Positions 1 through 8,283 of a stretch of 64,000 nucleotides of DNA are shown one piece after another. A program made the translations under genes and the position numbers. The notes under the pieces are model-generated. The model saw only the letters and a program-made list of their open reading frames with translations, did no database searches and had not been told where the DNA came from. The DNA comes from CAIMUS01 sp963708455 (GTDB lineage Bacteria; Pseudomonadota; Gammaproteobacteria; Competibacterales; Competibacteraceae): contig CAVPSQ010000010.1 of the NCBI GenBank assembly GCA_963708455.1, forward strand, positions 1,680,965-1,744,964, in the 5' to 3' direction. How positions within the stretch are numbered: position 1 is the stretch's first letter; each line of letters opens with the position of its first letter.

Positions 1-1500
1 TGTCACCTATTGGCAGCCGCCCTTCGACTGATTCCAGACAAGGAAACCGTTTTCTTGAGCGTCGCTGACAATGCAGGTCGATGGCCGGGTGATCGCGTGG
101 ACTATCAGGCCTATCTTGCACACTCACTGGCTGAAATCAAGTATGTCACTGGAGAAGCCCCTGCTTATCAAGCGGCTGATTGTCCGCTATGCGGCAAATC
201 GTCAACTCTACTTTATCCCAACGCTCTGAAAGGCGCTGGCCTTAACTTCAGCAATATGGATCGCGCTGGCGCTTTTCCCGGCTTGGAGACAGAACAAGCC
301 TGGAAAGGTTACGGTTTGTGTCTGGACTGTGCTGACCTACTCTATATCTTCAAGAACCATTTACTTAATAAATTCCTGGGACAGATTGCGGGGGAAAAGG
401 CGTTACTTTTACCCGGACTTCTGGGCGAGGGCATCGACAAACAGAAATTTATAAAAAGCTGGAACGGCTATATACGGAACCTTGAAGGCCAGAGAATTAG
501 CAGCAGGGAAAAACTGCTAATGAAGTTTTTCCAGGACCAGGATGATGCCCATCTTGTCTTGCACATTCTCTGGGCTAAATTCGCCCAGGTTGTTGAAGAC
601 GTACAAGGTTATGTAACGGATATTTTACCGTCGCGCCTGCAACAAATGATCGAATTCAACAAGCTTGCCAATGATTGGAAGCATCCTTTAGCTCCTCAAC
701 ATCCCTTGGAAGAAGCTGAATTCGATCTTCCACTGTCGATGTTTAAACCTCTTTTCAAAAGACCCGGTGGGAAAAAGGCAGGCGCCGCCAACGACAGCGC
801 CCGACTGTTCGAACTGAAACGACAACTCACCGATGCGTTATATCACAGCAGCCCGTTGGACGGCATGCAAAAAACTTTGTGGAAAGAACTGCTGATCACG
901 GCCCGTTTTTACTTGGATGACATCGCCTCCACTGACCGTACCTGGGGTCTATTACACGAAGGTTTCAGCGACAAAGCCAACAAACAGATTCACTACTGGA
1001 CCCTGGCTGGATGGGTACGCCATCTGGCACGGTTCCTTTACTACCTCGACATCACGGGAATAGTAGCGATGGAGCAAACACCATTCGTTTTTCAATCGCA
1101 GTTGGAAACACTCCAACCCTTCTTTCAACCCGGCTCCGGCATCAACAATGCGGAGAAGGCATTTACCTTCCTGCTGGGCATCCTGTACGGTAAGCTCTTG
1201 CAGGTACAGGGCGCGCGTCGCGTCAATGTAACAACCAATGCTCTAACATGGCTGAAGCGGCTGGAACTCGCCGGGCGCGATTTGCCCGAACTGTACACCA
1301 AAATCCGGGAGAAATTGCTGGTCTACGAGACTGAAGCGAATCCCGATGTCCGACTCTTGATTCAGGATATCGGTCGTCTCGGCGCTTTATTGGGTGACCG
1401 GATCAATCTCGACTCTACCGCAACCTGCTACTTTCTGCTGCTGGGGCAATCCGTAAGCATTCAAGTGTTACCTTCCAAACCGAAAAAAGAAGAGGAATAA
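1..1500 (+). CDS. cas8b: Cas8b, large subunit of type I-B Cascade (5' partial)
   Basis: Likely the large subunit of the type I-B interference complex, which helps recognise the PAM and hold target DNA. The frame is open to base 1, so the true start lies outside the window; about 499 codons are visible and the family is usually somewhat longer. A zinc-binding pair is seen: CPLCG near residue 60 and CLDC near residue 110, the arrangement of the TM1802-type Cas8b family. The rest is weakly conserved, as is normal for Cas8. The stop TAA is followed after 2 nt by the cas7 ATG, so the two are translationally close. Family assignment rests on the cysteine pattern and on the cas7-cas5-cas3 genes that follow. 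Confidence 0.82.
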   Translation, partial: CHLLAAALRLIPDKETVFLSVADNAGRWPGDRVDYQAYLAHSLAEIKYVTGEAPAYQAADCPLCGKSSTLLYPNALKGAGLNFSNMDRAGAFPGLETEQAWKGYGLCLDCADLLYIFKNHLLNKFLGQIAGEKALLLPGLLGEGIDKQKFIKSWNGYIRNLEGQRISSREKLLMKFFQDQDDAHLVLHILWAKFAQVVEDVQGYVTDILPSRLQQMIEFNKLANDWKHPLAPQHPLEEAEFDLPLSMFKPLFKRPGGKKAGAANDSARLFELKRQLTDALYHSSPLDGMQKTLWKELLITARFYLDDIASTDRTWGLLHEGFSDKANKQIHYWTLAGWVRHLARFLYYLDITGIVAMEQTPFVFQSQLETLQPFFQPGSGINNAEKAFTFLLGILYGKLLQVQGARRVNVTTNALTWLKRLELAGRDLPELYTKIREKLLVYETEANPDVRLLIQDIGRLGALLGDRINLDSTATCYFLLLGQSVSIQVLPSKPKKEEE

Positions 1501-1502
1501 CC

Positions 1503-2474
1503 ATGAATACCACATCTGCAATAACCACTCTTTCCAGCCGTCGAGAAATCTTGTTTCTTTACGATATCCGCATGGGCAATCCCAACGGTGATCCGGATGA
1601 AAACCGTCCGCGCTGTCTACCGGATGGACGCTTTTATGTTACCGATGTGCGGCTGAAACGGTTCGTCAGAGATTATATCGCCTCGCAGGGGCGGGAAATT
1701 CTGGTCGGCAATATCGAAGGAAAAGTGACTAATCTCACTGGCCGAGTGGCCGATTATCTCCACAAGCATGGACAGTCCAAAACAGACGGAGAAGAGTTGG
1801 TAAAAATCCTGCTGGATGTGTTTATCGATGCCCGCTGGTTTGGCTCCTCTCTGGCTTTCAAAAAACTCGAGGGATGGGAACCGAAGCCCATTCCAAAAAC
1901 GCTCACGGGTGCGGTACAGTTCAACATGGGTGAGGTTCTGCACGAAGCTGAGGAAATTCAAATACAAGGTACATCGGTATTCGCCAGCGACGAAGCCAAA
2001 GCACAAGGCACATTCACCAGCTATGCCGCTCTACGATACGCCTTGATCGCTTTCCACGGCGTCGCCAACGAGCATTCGGCAAAGAAATCCAGAATGACCG
2101 ATGACGACTACGAGTTATTGCTGCAAGCGCTATGGAATGGGGTGCGCTCCGCCGGCAATACCCGCACTAAGATAGGTCAGGTTCCGCGTCTGCTCATTTC
2201 GGTCGAGTATCAGCCTGGACAGGAGTTTCAATTCGGCAATTTGATGGACTATGTCAAAACTCAGACTGCCAACGACAAGCCTGCAACGGCGTGGTCTTCC
2301 CCCGATGACTACTGCTTGAATATGGAGCGTTTGCTGGATCGTATGGCAGGGCAAAAAGGGCGCATCGCCAAGATTCGTTATGAGGTTTCGCCGGACATCC
2401 AGTTCAGCGAGGGCGCTGCGCCACCCCCTGAATGGGAATCGCTGGGCATTGATACTCCTGGCAAGGAATCCTGA
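1503..2474 (+). CDS. cas7: Cas7 (Csh2-type) Cascade backbone protein
   Basis: Cas7 polymerises along the crRNA spacer and forms the backbone of Cascade. The 323-residue protein opens with EILFLYDIRMGNPNGDPDEN (residues 16-35), the N-terminal signature of the Csh2/Csd2 group of Cas7 proteins, in which the 'NPNGDPD' stretch follows the first RRM-like strand. Length is normal for the family. It starts 2 nt after cas8b stops and its TGA at 2472-2474 abuts the GTG start of cas5. No frame disruption is seen. Confidence 0.93.
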   Translation: MNTTSAITTLSSRREILFLYDIRMGNPNGDPDENRPRCLPDGRFYVTDVRLKRFVRDYIASQGREILVGNIEGKVTNLTGRVADYLHKHGQSKTDGEELVKILLDVFIDARWFGSSLAFKKLEGWEPKPIPKTLTGAVQFNMGEVLHEAEEIQIQGTSVFASDEAKAQGTFTSYAALRYALIAFHGVANEHSAKKSRMTDDDYELLLQALWNGVRSAGNTRTKIGQVPRLLISVEYQPGQEFQFGNLMDYVKTQTANDKPATAWSSPDDYCLNMERLLDRMAGQKGRIAKIRYEVSPDIQFSEGAAPPPEWESLGIDTPGKES

Positions 2475-2475
2475 T

Positions 2476-3189
2476 GTGGACGTGCTCAGTTTTCGCTGGC
2501 GAGCTAAATACGGCCACTTTCTGCGTGCCGAAGCCAATGTGAATGCCTTGACTTATCCGGTACCGCCACGGACATCGGTATTGGGACTTATCGCCGCTTT
2601 ATTCGGCCTGGAAAAAGACGCACTGGCCAGTGAACTGGCCGACACACAGGTGGCGATAACCGGCACGGCGTTACGGCGGTTCTGGCATCGGGTCAAATTT
2701 CGCAAGGACCCGCCCGCCCCTTTACCCTGGGAAATTTCCAAGCAGCAGAAGGGTACTGAAGCGCCAGAAAAGGCTACCCTGATTCTGCAGGAATGGCTTA
2801 TCGATCCGGATTTCGTGATTCACATCGCCCTACCTGAACAGCCACAACGTTTTGCCGAACTGGTCAGCCGCATCCGTGAACACCGCTGGCATTTCACGCC
2901 CTGCATGGGGCTGTCGGAGTTGCTGTGCGATATAGATTATCTAGCCTGTCAGCCGGCCCGCCCTCTACCCGATGGTCATTACGAGATCCAGGGCGTCTGT
3001 CCGGAGTCGCAGGTCCGCCTGCTGACGGGTAACGGTATCGGGGTGCAGTTGCTGCGCATGCCGCGCAGTGTCAGTGCGGCCCGGGTATTCACCCATGCCG
3101 GTTATTATCTGGAGCATCGCGGCAGACCTTATCCTGTCACAACCGCTACCGCCTGGCAGGTCGGCCAACAAGTGGTGGTATTCTCATGA
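2476..3189 (+). CDS. cas5: Cas5 (type I-B) Cascade subunit
   Basis: Cas5 caps the 5' handle of the crRNA in Cascade. The frame is open further upstream to an ATG at 2380 inside cas7, but the conserved N-terminus VLSFRWRAKYGHFLRAEAN begins just after a GTG at 2476, and that GTG directly follows the cas7 TGA; I take it as the start (237 codons). The motif YPVPPRTSVLGLIAALFGL near residues 30-48 is typical of Cas5, where a glycine-rich turn follows 'P.RT...G'. The C-terminus overlaps the cas3 start as ATGA (3186-3189). Function is by family; whether it has any RNA-cleaving role is not suggested because a Cas6 gene is present. Confidence 0.9.
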   Translation: MDVLSFRWRAKYGHFLRAEANVNALTYPVPPRTSVLGLIAALFGLEKDALASELADTQVAITGTALRRFWHRVKFRKDPPAPLPWEISKQQKGTEAPEKATLILQEWLIDPDFVIHIALPEQPQRFAELVSRIREHRWHFTPCMGLSELLCDIDYLACQPARPLPDGHYEIQGVCPESQVRLLTGNGIGVQLLRMPRSVSAARVFTHAGYYLEHRGRPYPVTTATAWQVGQQVVVFS

Positions 3190-5536
3190 TCGAAGCAGAA
3201 GCCGAGGTATTGTTCTCCCATTACGAACCCACCTTGCAATTAAAGGAACACATCGCTCAGGTGGACGCCGCGGCGCAATTCCTGCTGGCCTCCCATTCGT
3301 CCCAGGTGCGCCAGCGTCGTCCGCAGACGGTGGAATTGCTGAATGCGCTGGTGCGCAGCCACGATCTAGGTAAAGGAAGTCCCGCCTTTCAAACCTACAT
3401 CAGCAACCCCAAACGCTATGCCGGCAAGCTCCGCGCCAAGGAGCATTCCGCCCTGTCCGCGGCACTGGCTATCCTGTGGGCTAAAGAACGCGCCTGGCCG
3501 CCCTTGCAGACACTCGCTCTGGGTCAGGCCGTCGCTGGGCACCATGCCGGTTTCGCCACGCTCGACCATCTGGAAGAACGACTGTTGCCGGATGATGACG
3601 ATGTGCTGAATGAACAATGGGCCGGGTTGTCATTAACCGCGCTGGCGCGGGCCACCGGTTTACCACTGGCCGGCGTGAGCGGCGACTTCGAGGATGGGCA
3701 TGGCTGGCTGTTCGACCATGAACAAGTCGCCGACCAACTGCACGCCATGCCTTTGACCGAAGCAGTACAGTTCCGGCTGTGGACCCAATTGCTGTTCTCC
3801 ATTCTGCTGGAAGCAGACAAGGCATTCCTGGCCTTGCAGCAGGAAAAACTGCAGCGCTATTTTCACTCAGCCCGCCCGCAACTCCCTGCGCACTGGGTGG
3901 ATACGTATCTTGCCGGACTGCCCGAGACGCCGGTCAACCCGCTGCGTCGGCAAATCCGGACGCATATTCTGCAACGCCTGGACCTGGATCACCCCTGCTG
4001 CACCCTGACGCTGCCGACCGGCGTGGGCAAAACCCTGCTGGCGGCGAGTTGGGCCTTGCAGTTGCGGGAACGTATGGCGCAAGCGGCCACAGCAACGCCG
4101 CCGAAGATTATCATCGTGCTGCCCTTTCTTGCCATCATCGACCAGACCGAACAGGAGTATCGCAAACTGTTTGGACTTAATCAGGAAGCAGATGCCCAAT
4201 CGGAATGGCTGATGGCGAGTCATTCACTGTCGCAGCGGCTGTACGAATTGGAAGGCGAACGACTGGGACAGCAGACCAGCTCCTTTTTTCTGGATACCTG
4301 GCGCGCGGAAGTCATATTGACCACTTTCGATCAATTGCTGCTGGCGTTGTTTTCCGACCGGACTCGTCATCTGATGCGCTTCCATCAGTTACTGGATGCG
4401 CTGATCATTCTGGACGAAGTGCAGACCTTGCCCTGCCAGCTCTGGGATCTGGCGGATCACGCGCTGCACGCGCTCACTCAGGAAGGCAACAGCCGAGTGT
4501 TATTGATGTCCGCCACCCTGCCGGCGCTGTTGAGCGGCGGCGTCGAACTGGCAGGCGACGAGCGGCAGGTTAGTGCCATTTTCGCCGCCTTCAAACGCTA
4601 TCGCATCGCCTTGCGCCACCCTCAGGAGCAGGACCTCGACGAGTTCTCACCGGTCTGTATCCCCGCCTGGATCAGTGGCTGGCAGCCGGCAAGCGGGTAT
4701 TGATTACTTTGAACACCCGCGCCTCGGCGAAGCTAGTCTGGCGTGCGCTTGCCGATTATCTGTCGGACCTGCCGGTCTATCTGATCAGTGCCGATGTCAC
4801 CCCGCTCGACCGGTTGGCCAGAATCGCCGCCATCAAAACGGGGCAGCCTTGCGTCGTGGTGTCCACCCAGACGATTGAGGCCGGCGTCGATATCGACATG
4901 GATGTGGCTATCCGGGATTTCGCGCCTCTGGATGCGCTGATCCAGGTGGCGGGCCGATGCAACCGCAACAACCGGCAGGGTGATCACGGCGGGGTAGTCG
5001 AAGTCGTCTCGTTGCTTTCGTCCAAGGGCCGGCGTTATGCTGAAATGATTTACGATTCAGTGCTGCTGAATATCACTCGCGAGGCGCTGGAGAATCGGGA
5101 GACTATTGGTGAGGAAGATGTTCTGGAATTAAGCCGGCTGTATTTTGACCTGGTGAAAGCTCGTAAGAATACCGGCAGGCAGATCACTGAAGCCTTTGCC
5201 CGCTGGCAGCAAATGCCCGATATCCGAACCTTGTTGCGAGGTGGAAAACGCAAGCAGATTGCTTTTCTGATATTGACCGAAAACGATGACGGGCTGCAGG
5301 AAAGAATTGCCGCAGCACTGGCTATTGAGGAGCATTGGGAAAAGCGCAATGCATTGCGCGAATTGGCGGCAGAAATTCAGAAACGCACAGTCAGTGTCTA
5401 TGCACGGGCTGATTGCGATCCCGGTGATTATGCGGACCCGCTGGGCCCCTTCTGGCTGTTACGGGAAGGTTATTACCATCCACAAAGCGGATTGGATTTA
5501 CAAGTAGAGGAGGATCATCCCACATGCATCCTATAG
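3186..5536 (+). CDS. cas3: Cas3 helicase-nuclease, interrupted by one frameshift
   Basis: Cas3 is the HD nuclease and SF2 helicase recruited by Cascade to degrade target DNA. The N-terminal HD domain shows H22, H59-D60 (RSHDLGKG), KEHS near 86 and AGHHAG near 118. The helicase part has Walker A LPTGVGKT near residue 277, the Walker B-like ILDEVQTLP near 408 and MSATLP near 440. At about 4644 the frame breaks: the first frame ends at 4703, while the second reads LYPRLDQWLAAGKRVLITLN and then the C-terminal helicase motifs (STQTIEAGVDID, QVAGRCNR) to 5536. Restoring one T in the run at 4644-4645 would rejoin them into about 783 residues. It may be a sequence error or a real inactivation. The 3' end overlaps cas6. 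Confidence 0.88.
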
Positions 5537-6216
5537 CCAAAGTACCCTATGCCTGTCTGCAATTCACCTGGGACAAGACGCTGGCTGGTCCTCCTCTCCG
5601 GCGGGCCGAGCAATTGCGTGGCGCGTTGGGGCGAACCTTTGTCGATGACGACTCTTTTCATCAGCATGACGAGCAGGGGCGGCCCCTGTATCGCTATCCC
5701 CGCATCCAGTATCGCTGGCGCAATGGACATGGGATCGTAGCCGGCTGGGGCGAGGCGGCAGGCCGGTTGTTGCAATTGCCCTGGCTGGATTTGAATCTCA
5801 ATCTGGGCGGTGAGGCTGTGCAGATTGTCGATGCGCTGCTGACCACCAATCACAGTCTGTTCGCCGTTGCTGAAACGCTGCGTTATTACCACTGGGTCAG
5901 CCCCGTACTGATGTTCAATCAGAAAAACTATCCGCGCTATCAGGGCATGAATTCGTTGGAGCAGCAATATGAGCGGGATCGGTTATTGGTGGCGCAGTTG
6001 CTGACGGCGATGCGCGGCCTGGAGGTGGAGTTTCCAGTGCAGTTGTATGCGGCTTTCACCGTTATTAAGACACTGACCTGCCCTTACAAAAATCAGCAAC
6101 TACTCGGCCTATTGGGCAGTTTCGTGTGCAATGCCGTATTGCCTTCGGGTTTCGCTATCGGGCATGGGGTCAGTCATGGCTTCGGGTGGATTACGCCCGA
6201 AGAGGAAATCGGATAA
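5524..6216 (+). CDS. cas6: Cas6 pre-crRNA endoribonuclease
   Basis: Likely processes the long array transcript at each repeat. The 230-residue protein starts at an ATG preceded by GAGGAGG and ends with the glycine-rich segment SGFAIGHGVSHGFGW (about residues 208-222), which fits the C-terminal G-rich loop of Cas6. A histidine pair in HYHW-like context (RYYHWVSP, near 120) could include a catalytic residue, but I cannot assign it. It overlaps the end of cas3 by 13 nt and precedes cas1 by 12 nt. Identification is by length, the terminal G-rich motif and position; the N-terminal half has little I can recognise. Confidence 0.72.
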   Translation: MHPIAKVPYACLQFTWDKTLAGPPLRRAEQLRGALGRTFVDDDSFHQHDEQGRPLYRYPRIQYRWRNGHGIVAGWGEAAGRLLQLPWLDLNLNLGGEAVQIVDALLTTNHSLFAVAETLRYYHWVSPVLMFNQKNYPRYQGMNSLEQQYERDRLLVAQLLTAMRGLEVEFPVQLYAAFTVIKTLTCPYKNQQLLGLLGSFVCNAVLPSGFAIGHGVSHGFGWITPEEEIG

Positions 6217-6228
6217 AGGGGCAATGAC

Positions 6229-7200
6229 ATGGATCTGATATTGACGACTTTTGGCGCCTATCTGCACCGCGAAGGCGAGTTGTTCATCATTAATATCAAG
6301 GAGCAGAAACAGCAGGTCTCTTCGCGTAAGGTCCGCACCATTATGATTACCACGGGCGCCAGTCTGTCGACGGATGCGATTGCGCTTGCCTTGGAAAAGA
6401 ATATCGATATTGTATTTCTCGACAAATACGGCGATCCTTACGGACGGATATGGCACGGGCGGCCGGGTTCCACGACGGCGATCCGCCGGGCGCAATTGCG
6501 GCTGGCGGATACCCGTGACGGGTTGCAGTTAGCGTTATCCTGGCTGTTGCGCAAGCTGGACAATCAATTGGAATTTTTGCAAGAGGCGCGTACCCGACGT
6601 ACTCGATTGTCGGCGCCGTTGACTGAAAAAACGGACGCTTTGCGACAGGTTCGGCGGCAGATCGAAGTGTTGGAAGGGGAATTGGATGGGGTGCGCGGGA
6701 CCTTAATGGGATTCGAGGGCAAAGCCGGGCGGATTTACTGGGATGCCGTCAACCTGTTGTTGCCAGAAAATTTCCGCTTCGAGTCCCGTTCGCGTAATCC
6801 GGCCAAGGATGAGTTCAATTGTCTGTTGAATTATTCGTATGGAGTGCTTTACAGTCTGGTGGAACGTGCCTGCGTTCTGGCCGGTCTGGATCCGTATGTG
6901 GGTTTCGTGCATACCGATCATTATCAGAAGCTGTCGCTGGTATTCGATCTGATCGAGTGTTATCGCATTTGGGCGGATGCAACCGTGGTCGGTCTGTTCG
7001 CAGCACGGCTGGTCAAACAGGATATGTTCGATAAGCTGCATAACGGTTTGACTTTGAATAAAGAGGGTAAGGCCGTTTTAATGGAAAAATTCGGGGCCTA
7101 TCTGGATGAGGGAATGCGTTACGGTAATCGTAATATCAAGCGGCGCGAGACGGTGCAATTGGACTGTCACCGGATCGCTAATGAATTGATCGGCCAGTGA
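6229..7200 (+). CDS. cas1: Cas1 adaptation integrase
   Basis: Cas1 with Cas2 integrates new spacers at the leader end of the array. The 323-residue length is normal. The N-terminal strand domain is followed by the catalytic helical domain with NYSYGVLYSLVERAC (conserved Glu of the metal site), YVGFVHTDHYQKLSLVFDLI (conserved His and the following Asp of the DLIE segment) near residues 224-250, and GLTLNKEGK-AVLMEKF further on. The downstream cas2 GTG overlaps the TGA stop. The type I signature and the Cas4 neighbour agree with a subtype I-B adaptation module. Confidence 0.96.
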   Translation: MDLILTTFGAYLHREGELFIINIKEQKQQVSSRKVRTIMITTGASLSTDAIALALEKNIDIVFLDKYGDPYGRIWHGRPGSTTAIRRAQLRLADTRDGLQLALSWLLRKLDNQLEFLQEARTRRTRLSAPLTEKTDALRQVRRQIEVLEGELDGVRGTLMGFEGKAGRIYWDAVNLLLPENFRFESRSRNPAKDEFNCLLNYSYGVLYSLVERACVLAGLDPYVGFVHTDHYQKLSLVFDLIECYRIWADATVVGLFAARLVKQDMFDKLHNGLTLNKEGKAVLMEKFGAYLDEGMRYGNRNIKRRETVQLDCHRIANELIGQ

Positions 7201-7508
7201 GCATGAAACAGAACGAGACGCTGGTTTGGATTCTGTACGATATTTCCTTGAATAAGCCACGTTCTAAAGTGGCCAAATTATGCAAGGAAGCCGGGTTATA
7301 TCGGGTGCAGAAGTCGGTTTTTCTGGGTACGATTGCGCGCAATCGTCTGGATGAATTGAGCCTTGCCGTCGAAGATTTCATGGATAAAGATACCGATTCG
7401 ATTTATATCTTTCCGATGTGCGAGACGGATTTTAAGAAGGTGAATCTGTTAGGGCAGGCTTTTGATCAGAAGCTGGTGACGGATGAAGTCAGGGCGCTAT
7501 TTGTATGA
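7197..7508 (+). CDS. cas2: Cas2 adaptation protein
   Basis: Small ferredoxin-fold partner that bridges two Cas1 dimers during spacer integration. The conserved first strand WILYDISLNKPR is followed by AKLCKEAGLYRVQKSVFLG, the usual Cas2 layout, in a protein of about 100 residues. The GTG at 7197 overlaps the cas1 stop; an ATG two codons later (7203) is an alternative start. The stop overlaps the cas4 ATG (7505-7508), so cas1, cas2 and cas4 are tightly coupled. Confidence 0.95.
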   Translation: MSMKQNETLVWILYDISLNKPRSKVAKLCKEAGLYRVQKSVFLGTIARNRLDELSLAVEDFMDKDTDSIYIFPMCETDFKKVNLLGQAFDQKLVTDEVRALFV

Positions 7509-8110
7509 ATGACTGGAATGATACCGAGAGCACACCGATGCTCACGCCGTCGGAGGTGCTGGAGCATGTATTCTGTCCGCGTTTTACGTGGTTCATGAAT
7601 GTGCAGCATATCGATCAGCACGAGGATCAGCGGTACAAGGTGTTGAAAGGGCGTGAAGTTCACCAGCGGCGGGAAGCGGAAAACAAGACCTATCTACGGC
7701 GCAAGATCGGCGTCACTAAGCGGGAGAACGAGGTTTATCTGGCGTGTCCCAAGCTGCGGATGCGAGGGATTGTGGATGAGGTTCTCTGGTTGAATGATGG
7801 GACGATGGCGCCGCTGGATTATAAGTATACCGAGTCGCGGGAGGAGGCTTTCAAGACGCATCGTATGCAGATCATCATGTATGCGATGCTGATTGCTGAA
7901 ACGCACCAGGCGGAAGTCAATCGAGGCTATGTGGCCTACATCCGGGGCGGCAGTCAGTTGCTGGAAATCCCGATCACCGATCAGGGCAGGCTTGAGGTCA
8001 AAGGTATGGTCGATGAGATTTTCGACATCATCAAGACGGGCAGGTTACCGAAGCGCACGCCTAACCGTAACCGTTGCCTGGACTGCTGTTACAAAAATAT
8101 TTGTGTGTAG
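7505..8110 (+). CDS. cas4: Cas4 exonuclease, spacer PAM selection
   Basis: Cas4 trims and orients prespacers by PAM before Cas1-Cas2 integration. The 201-residue protein has an N-terminal cysteine in EHVFCPRFTW and a C-terminal cluster CLDCCYKNICV, together the iron-sulfur ligands of the family. The nuclease core is seen as GRE-VHQRREAEN, then GIVDEVLWLNDGTMAPLDYKYTES (Asp and the D-x-K motif) and HRMQIIMYAMLI with the conserved Gln. Placing cas4 last, after cas2, rather than before cas1 differs from the commonest I-B order. It is the last cas gene before the leader. Confidence 0.94.
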   Translation: MNDWNDTESTPMLTPSEVLEHVFCPRFTWFMNVQHIDQHEDQRYKVLKGREVHQRREAENKTYLRRKIGVTKRENEVYLACPKLRMRGIVDEVLWLNDGTMAPLDYKYTESREEAFKTHRMQIIMYAMLIAETHQAEVNRGYVAYIRGGSQLLEIPITDQGRLEVKGMVDEIFDIIKTGRLPKRTPNRNRCLDCCYKNICV

Positions 8111-8283
8111 CCGGTGCGGCTTTTCAAGCTCTTGATGCAGCGAACAAACTTGACTTTTGAAGGATGTAAAGACTATGCTTGTCAAGCAGTTTGGAGGTGA
8201 TCTGATGGGGCTGAATATATCAAAATCTGGTGTCTTTTTTAGACTTATCACTTTGATAGTCCAAAAGATTACTGAAAACGGCG
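8111..8283 (+). promoter_or_regulatory. CRISPR leader
   Basis: The 173 nt between cas4 and the first repeat are AT-rich and hold no gene. The position upstream of repeats ending in ATTGAAAC, with adaptation genes on the near side, marks this as the leader and sets transcription left to right. A stretch at 8119-8138 (GCTTTTCAAGCTCTTGATGC) resembles the first half of the repeat. Confidence 0.85.
8150..8179 (+). promoter_or_regulatory. Putative sigma70 promoter for the pre-crRNA
   Basis: TTGACT at 8150-8155 and TATGCT at 8174-8179 are separated by 18 nt, a good match to a -35/-10 pair. Transcription would begin near 8186, about 100 nt before the first repeat. Seen by eye only; no transcript data. 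Confidence 0.5.

Noticed and set aside
8111..8283. A CreTA-type toxin-RNA pair in the leader
   Set aside because: The repeat-like segment lacks the ATTGAAAC handle and no small toxin frame was found.
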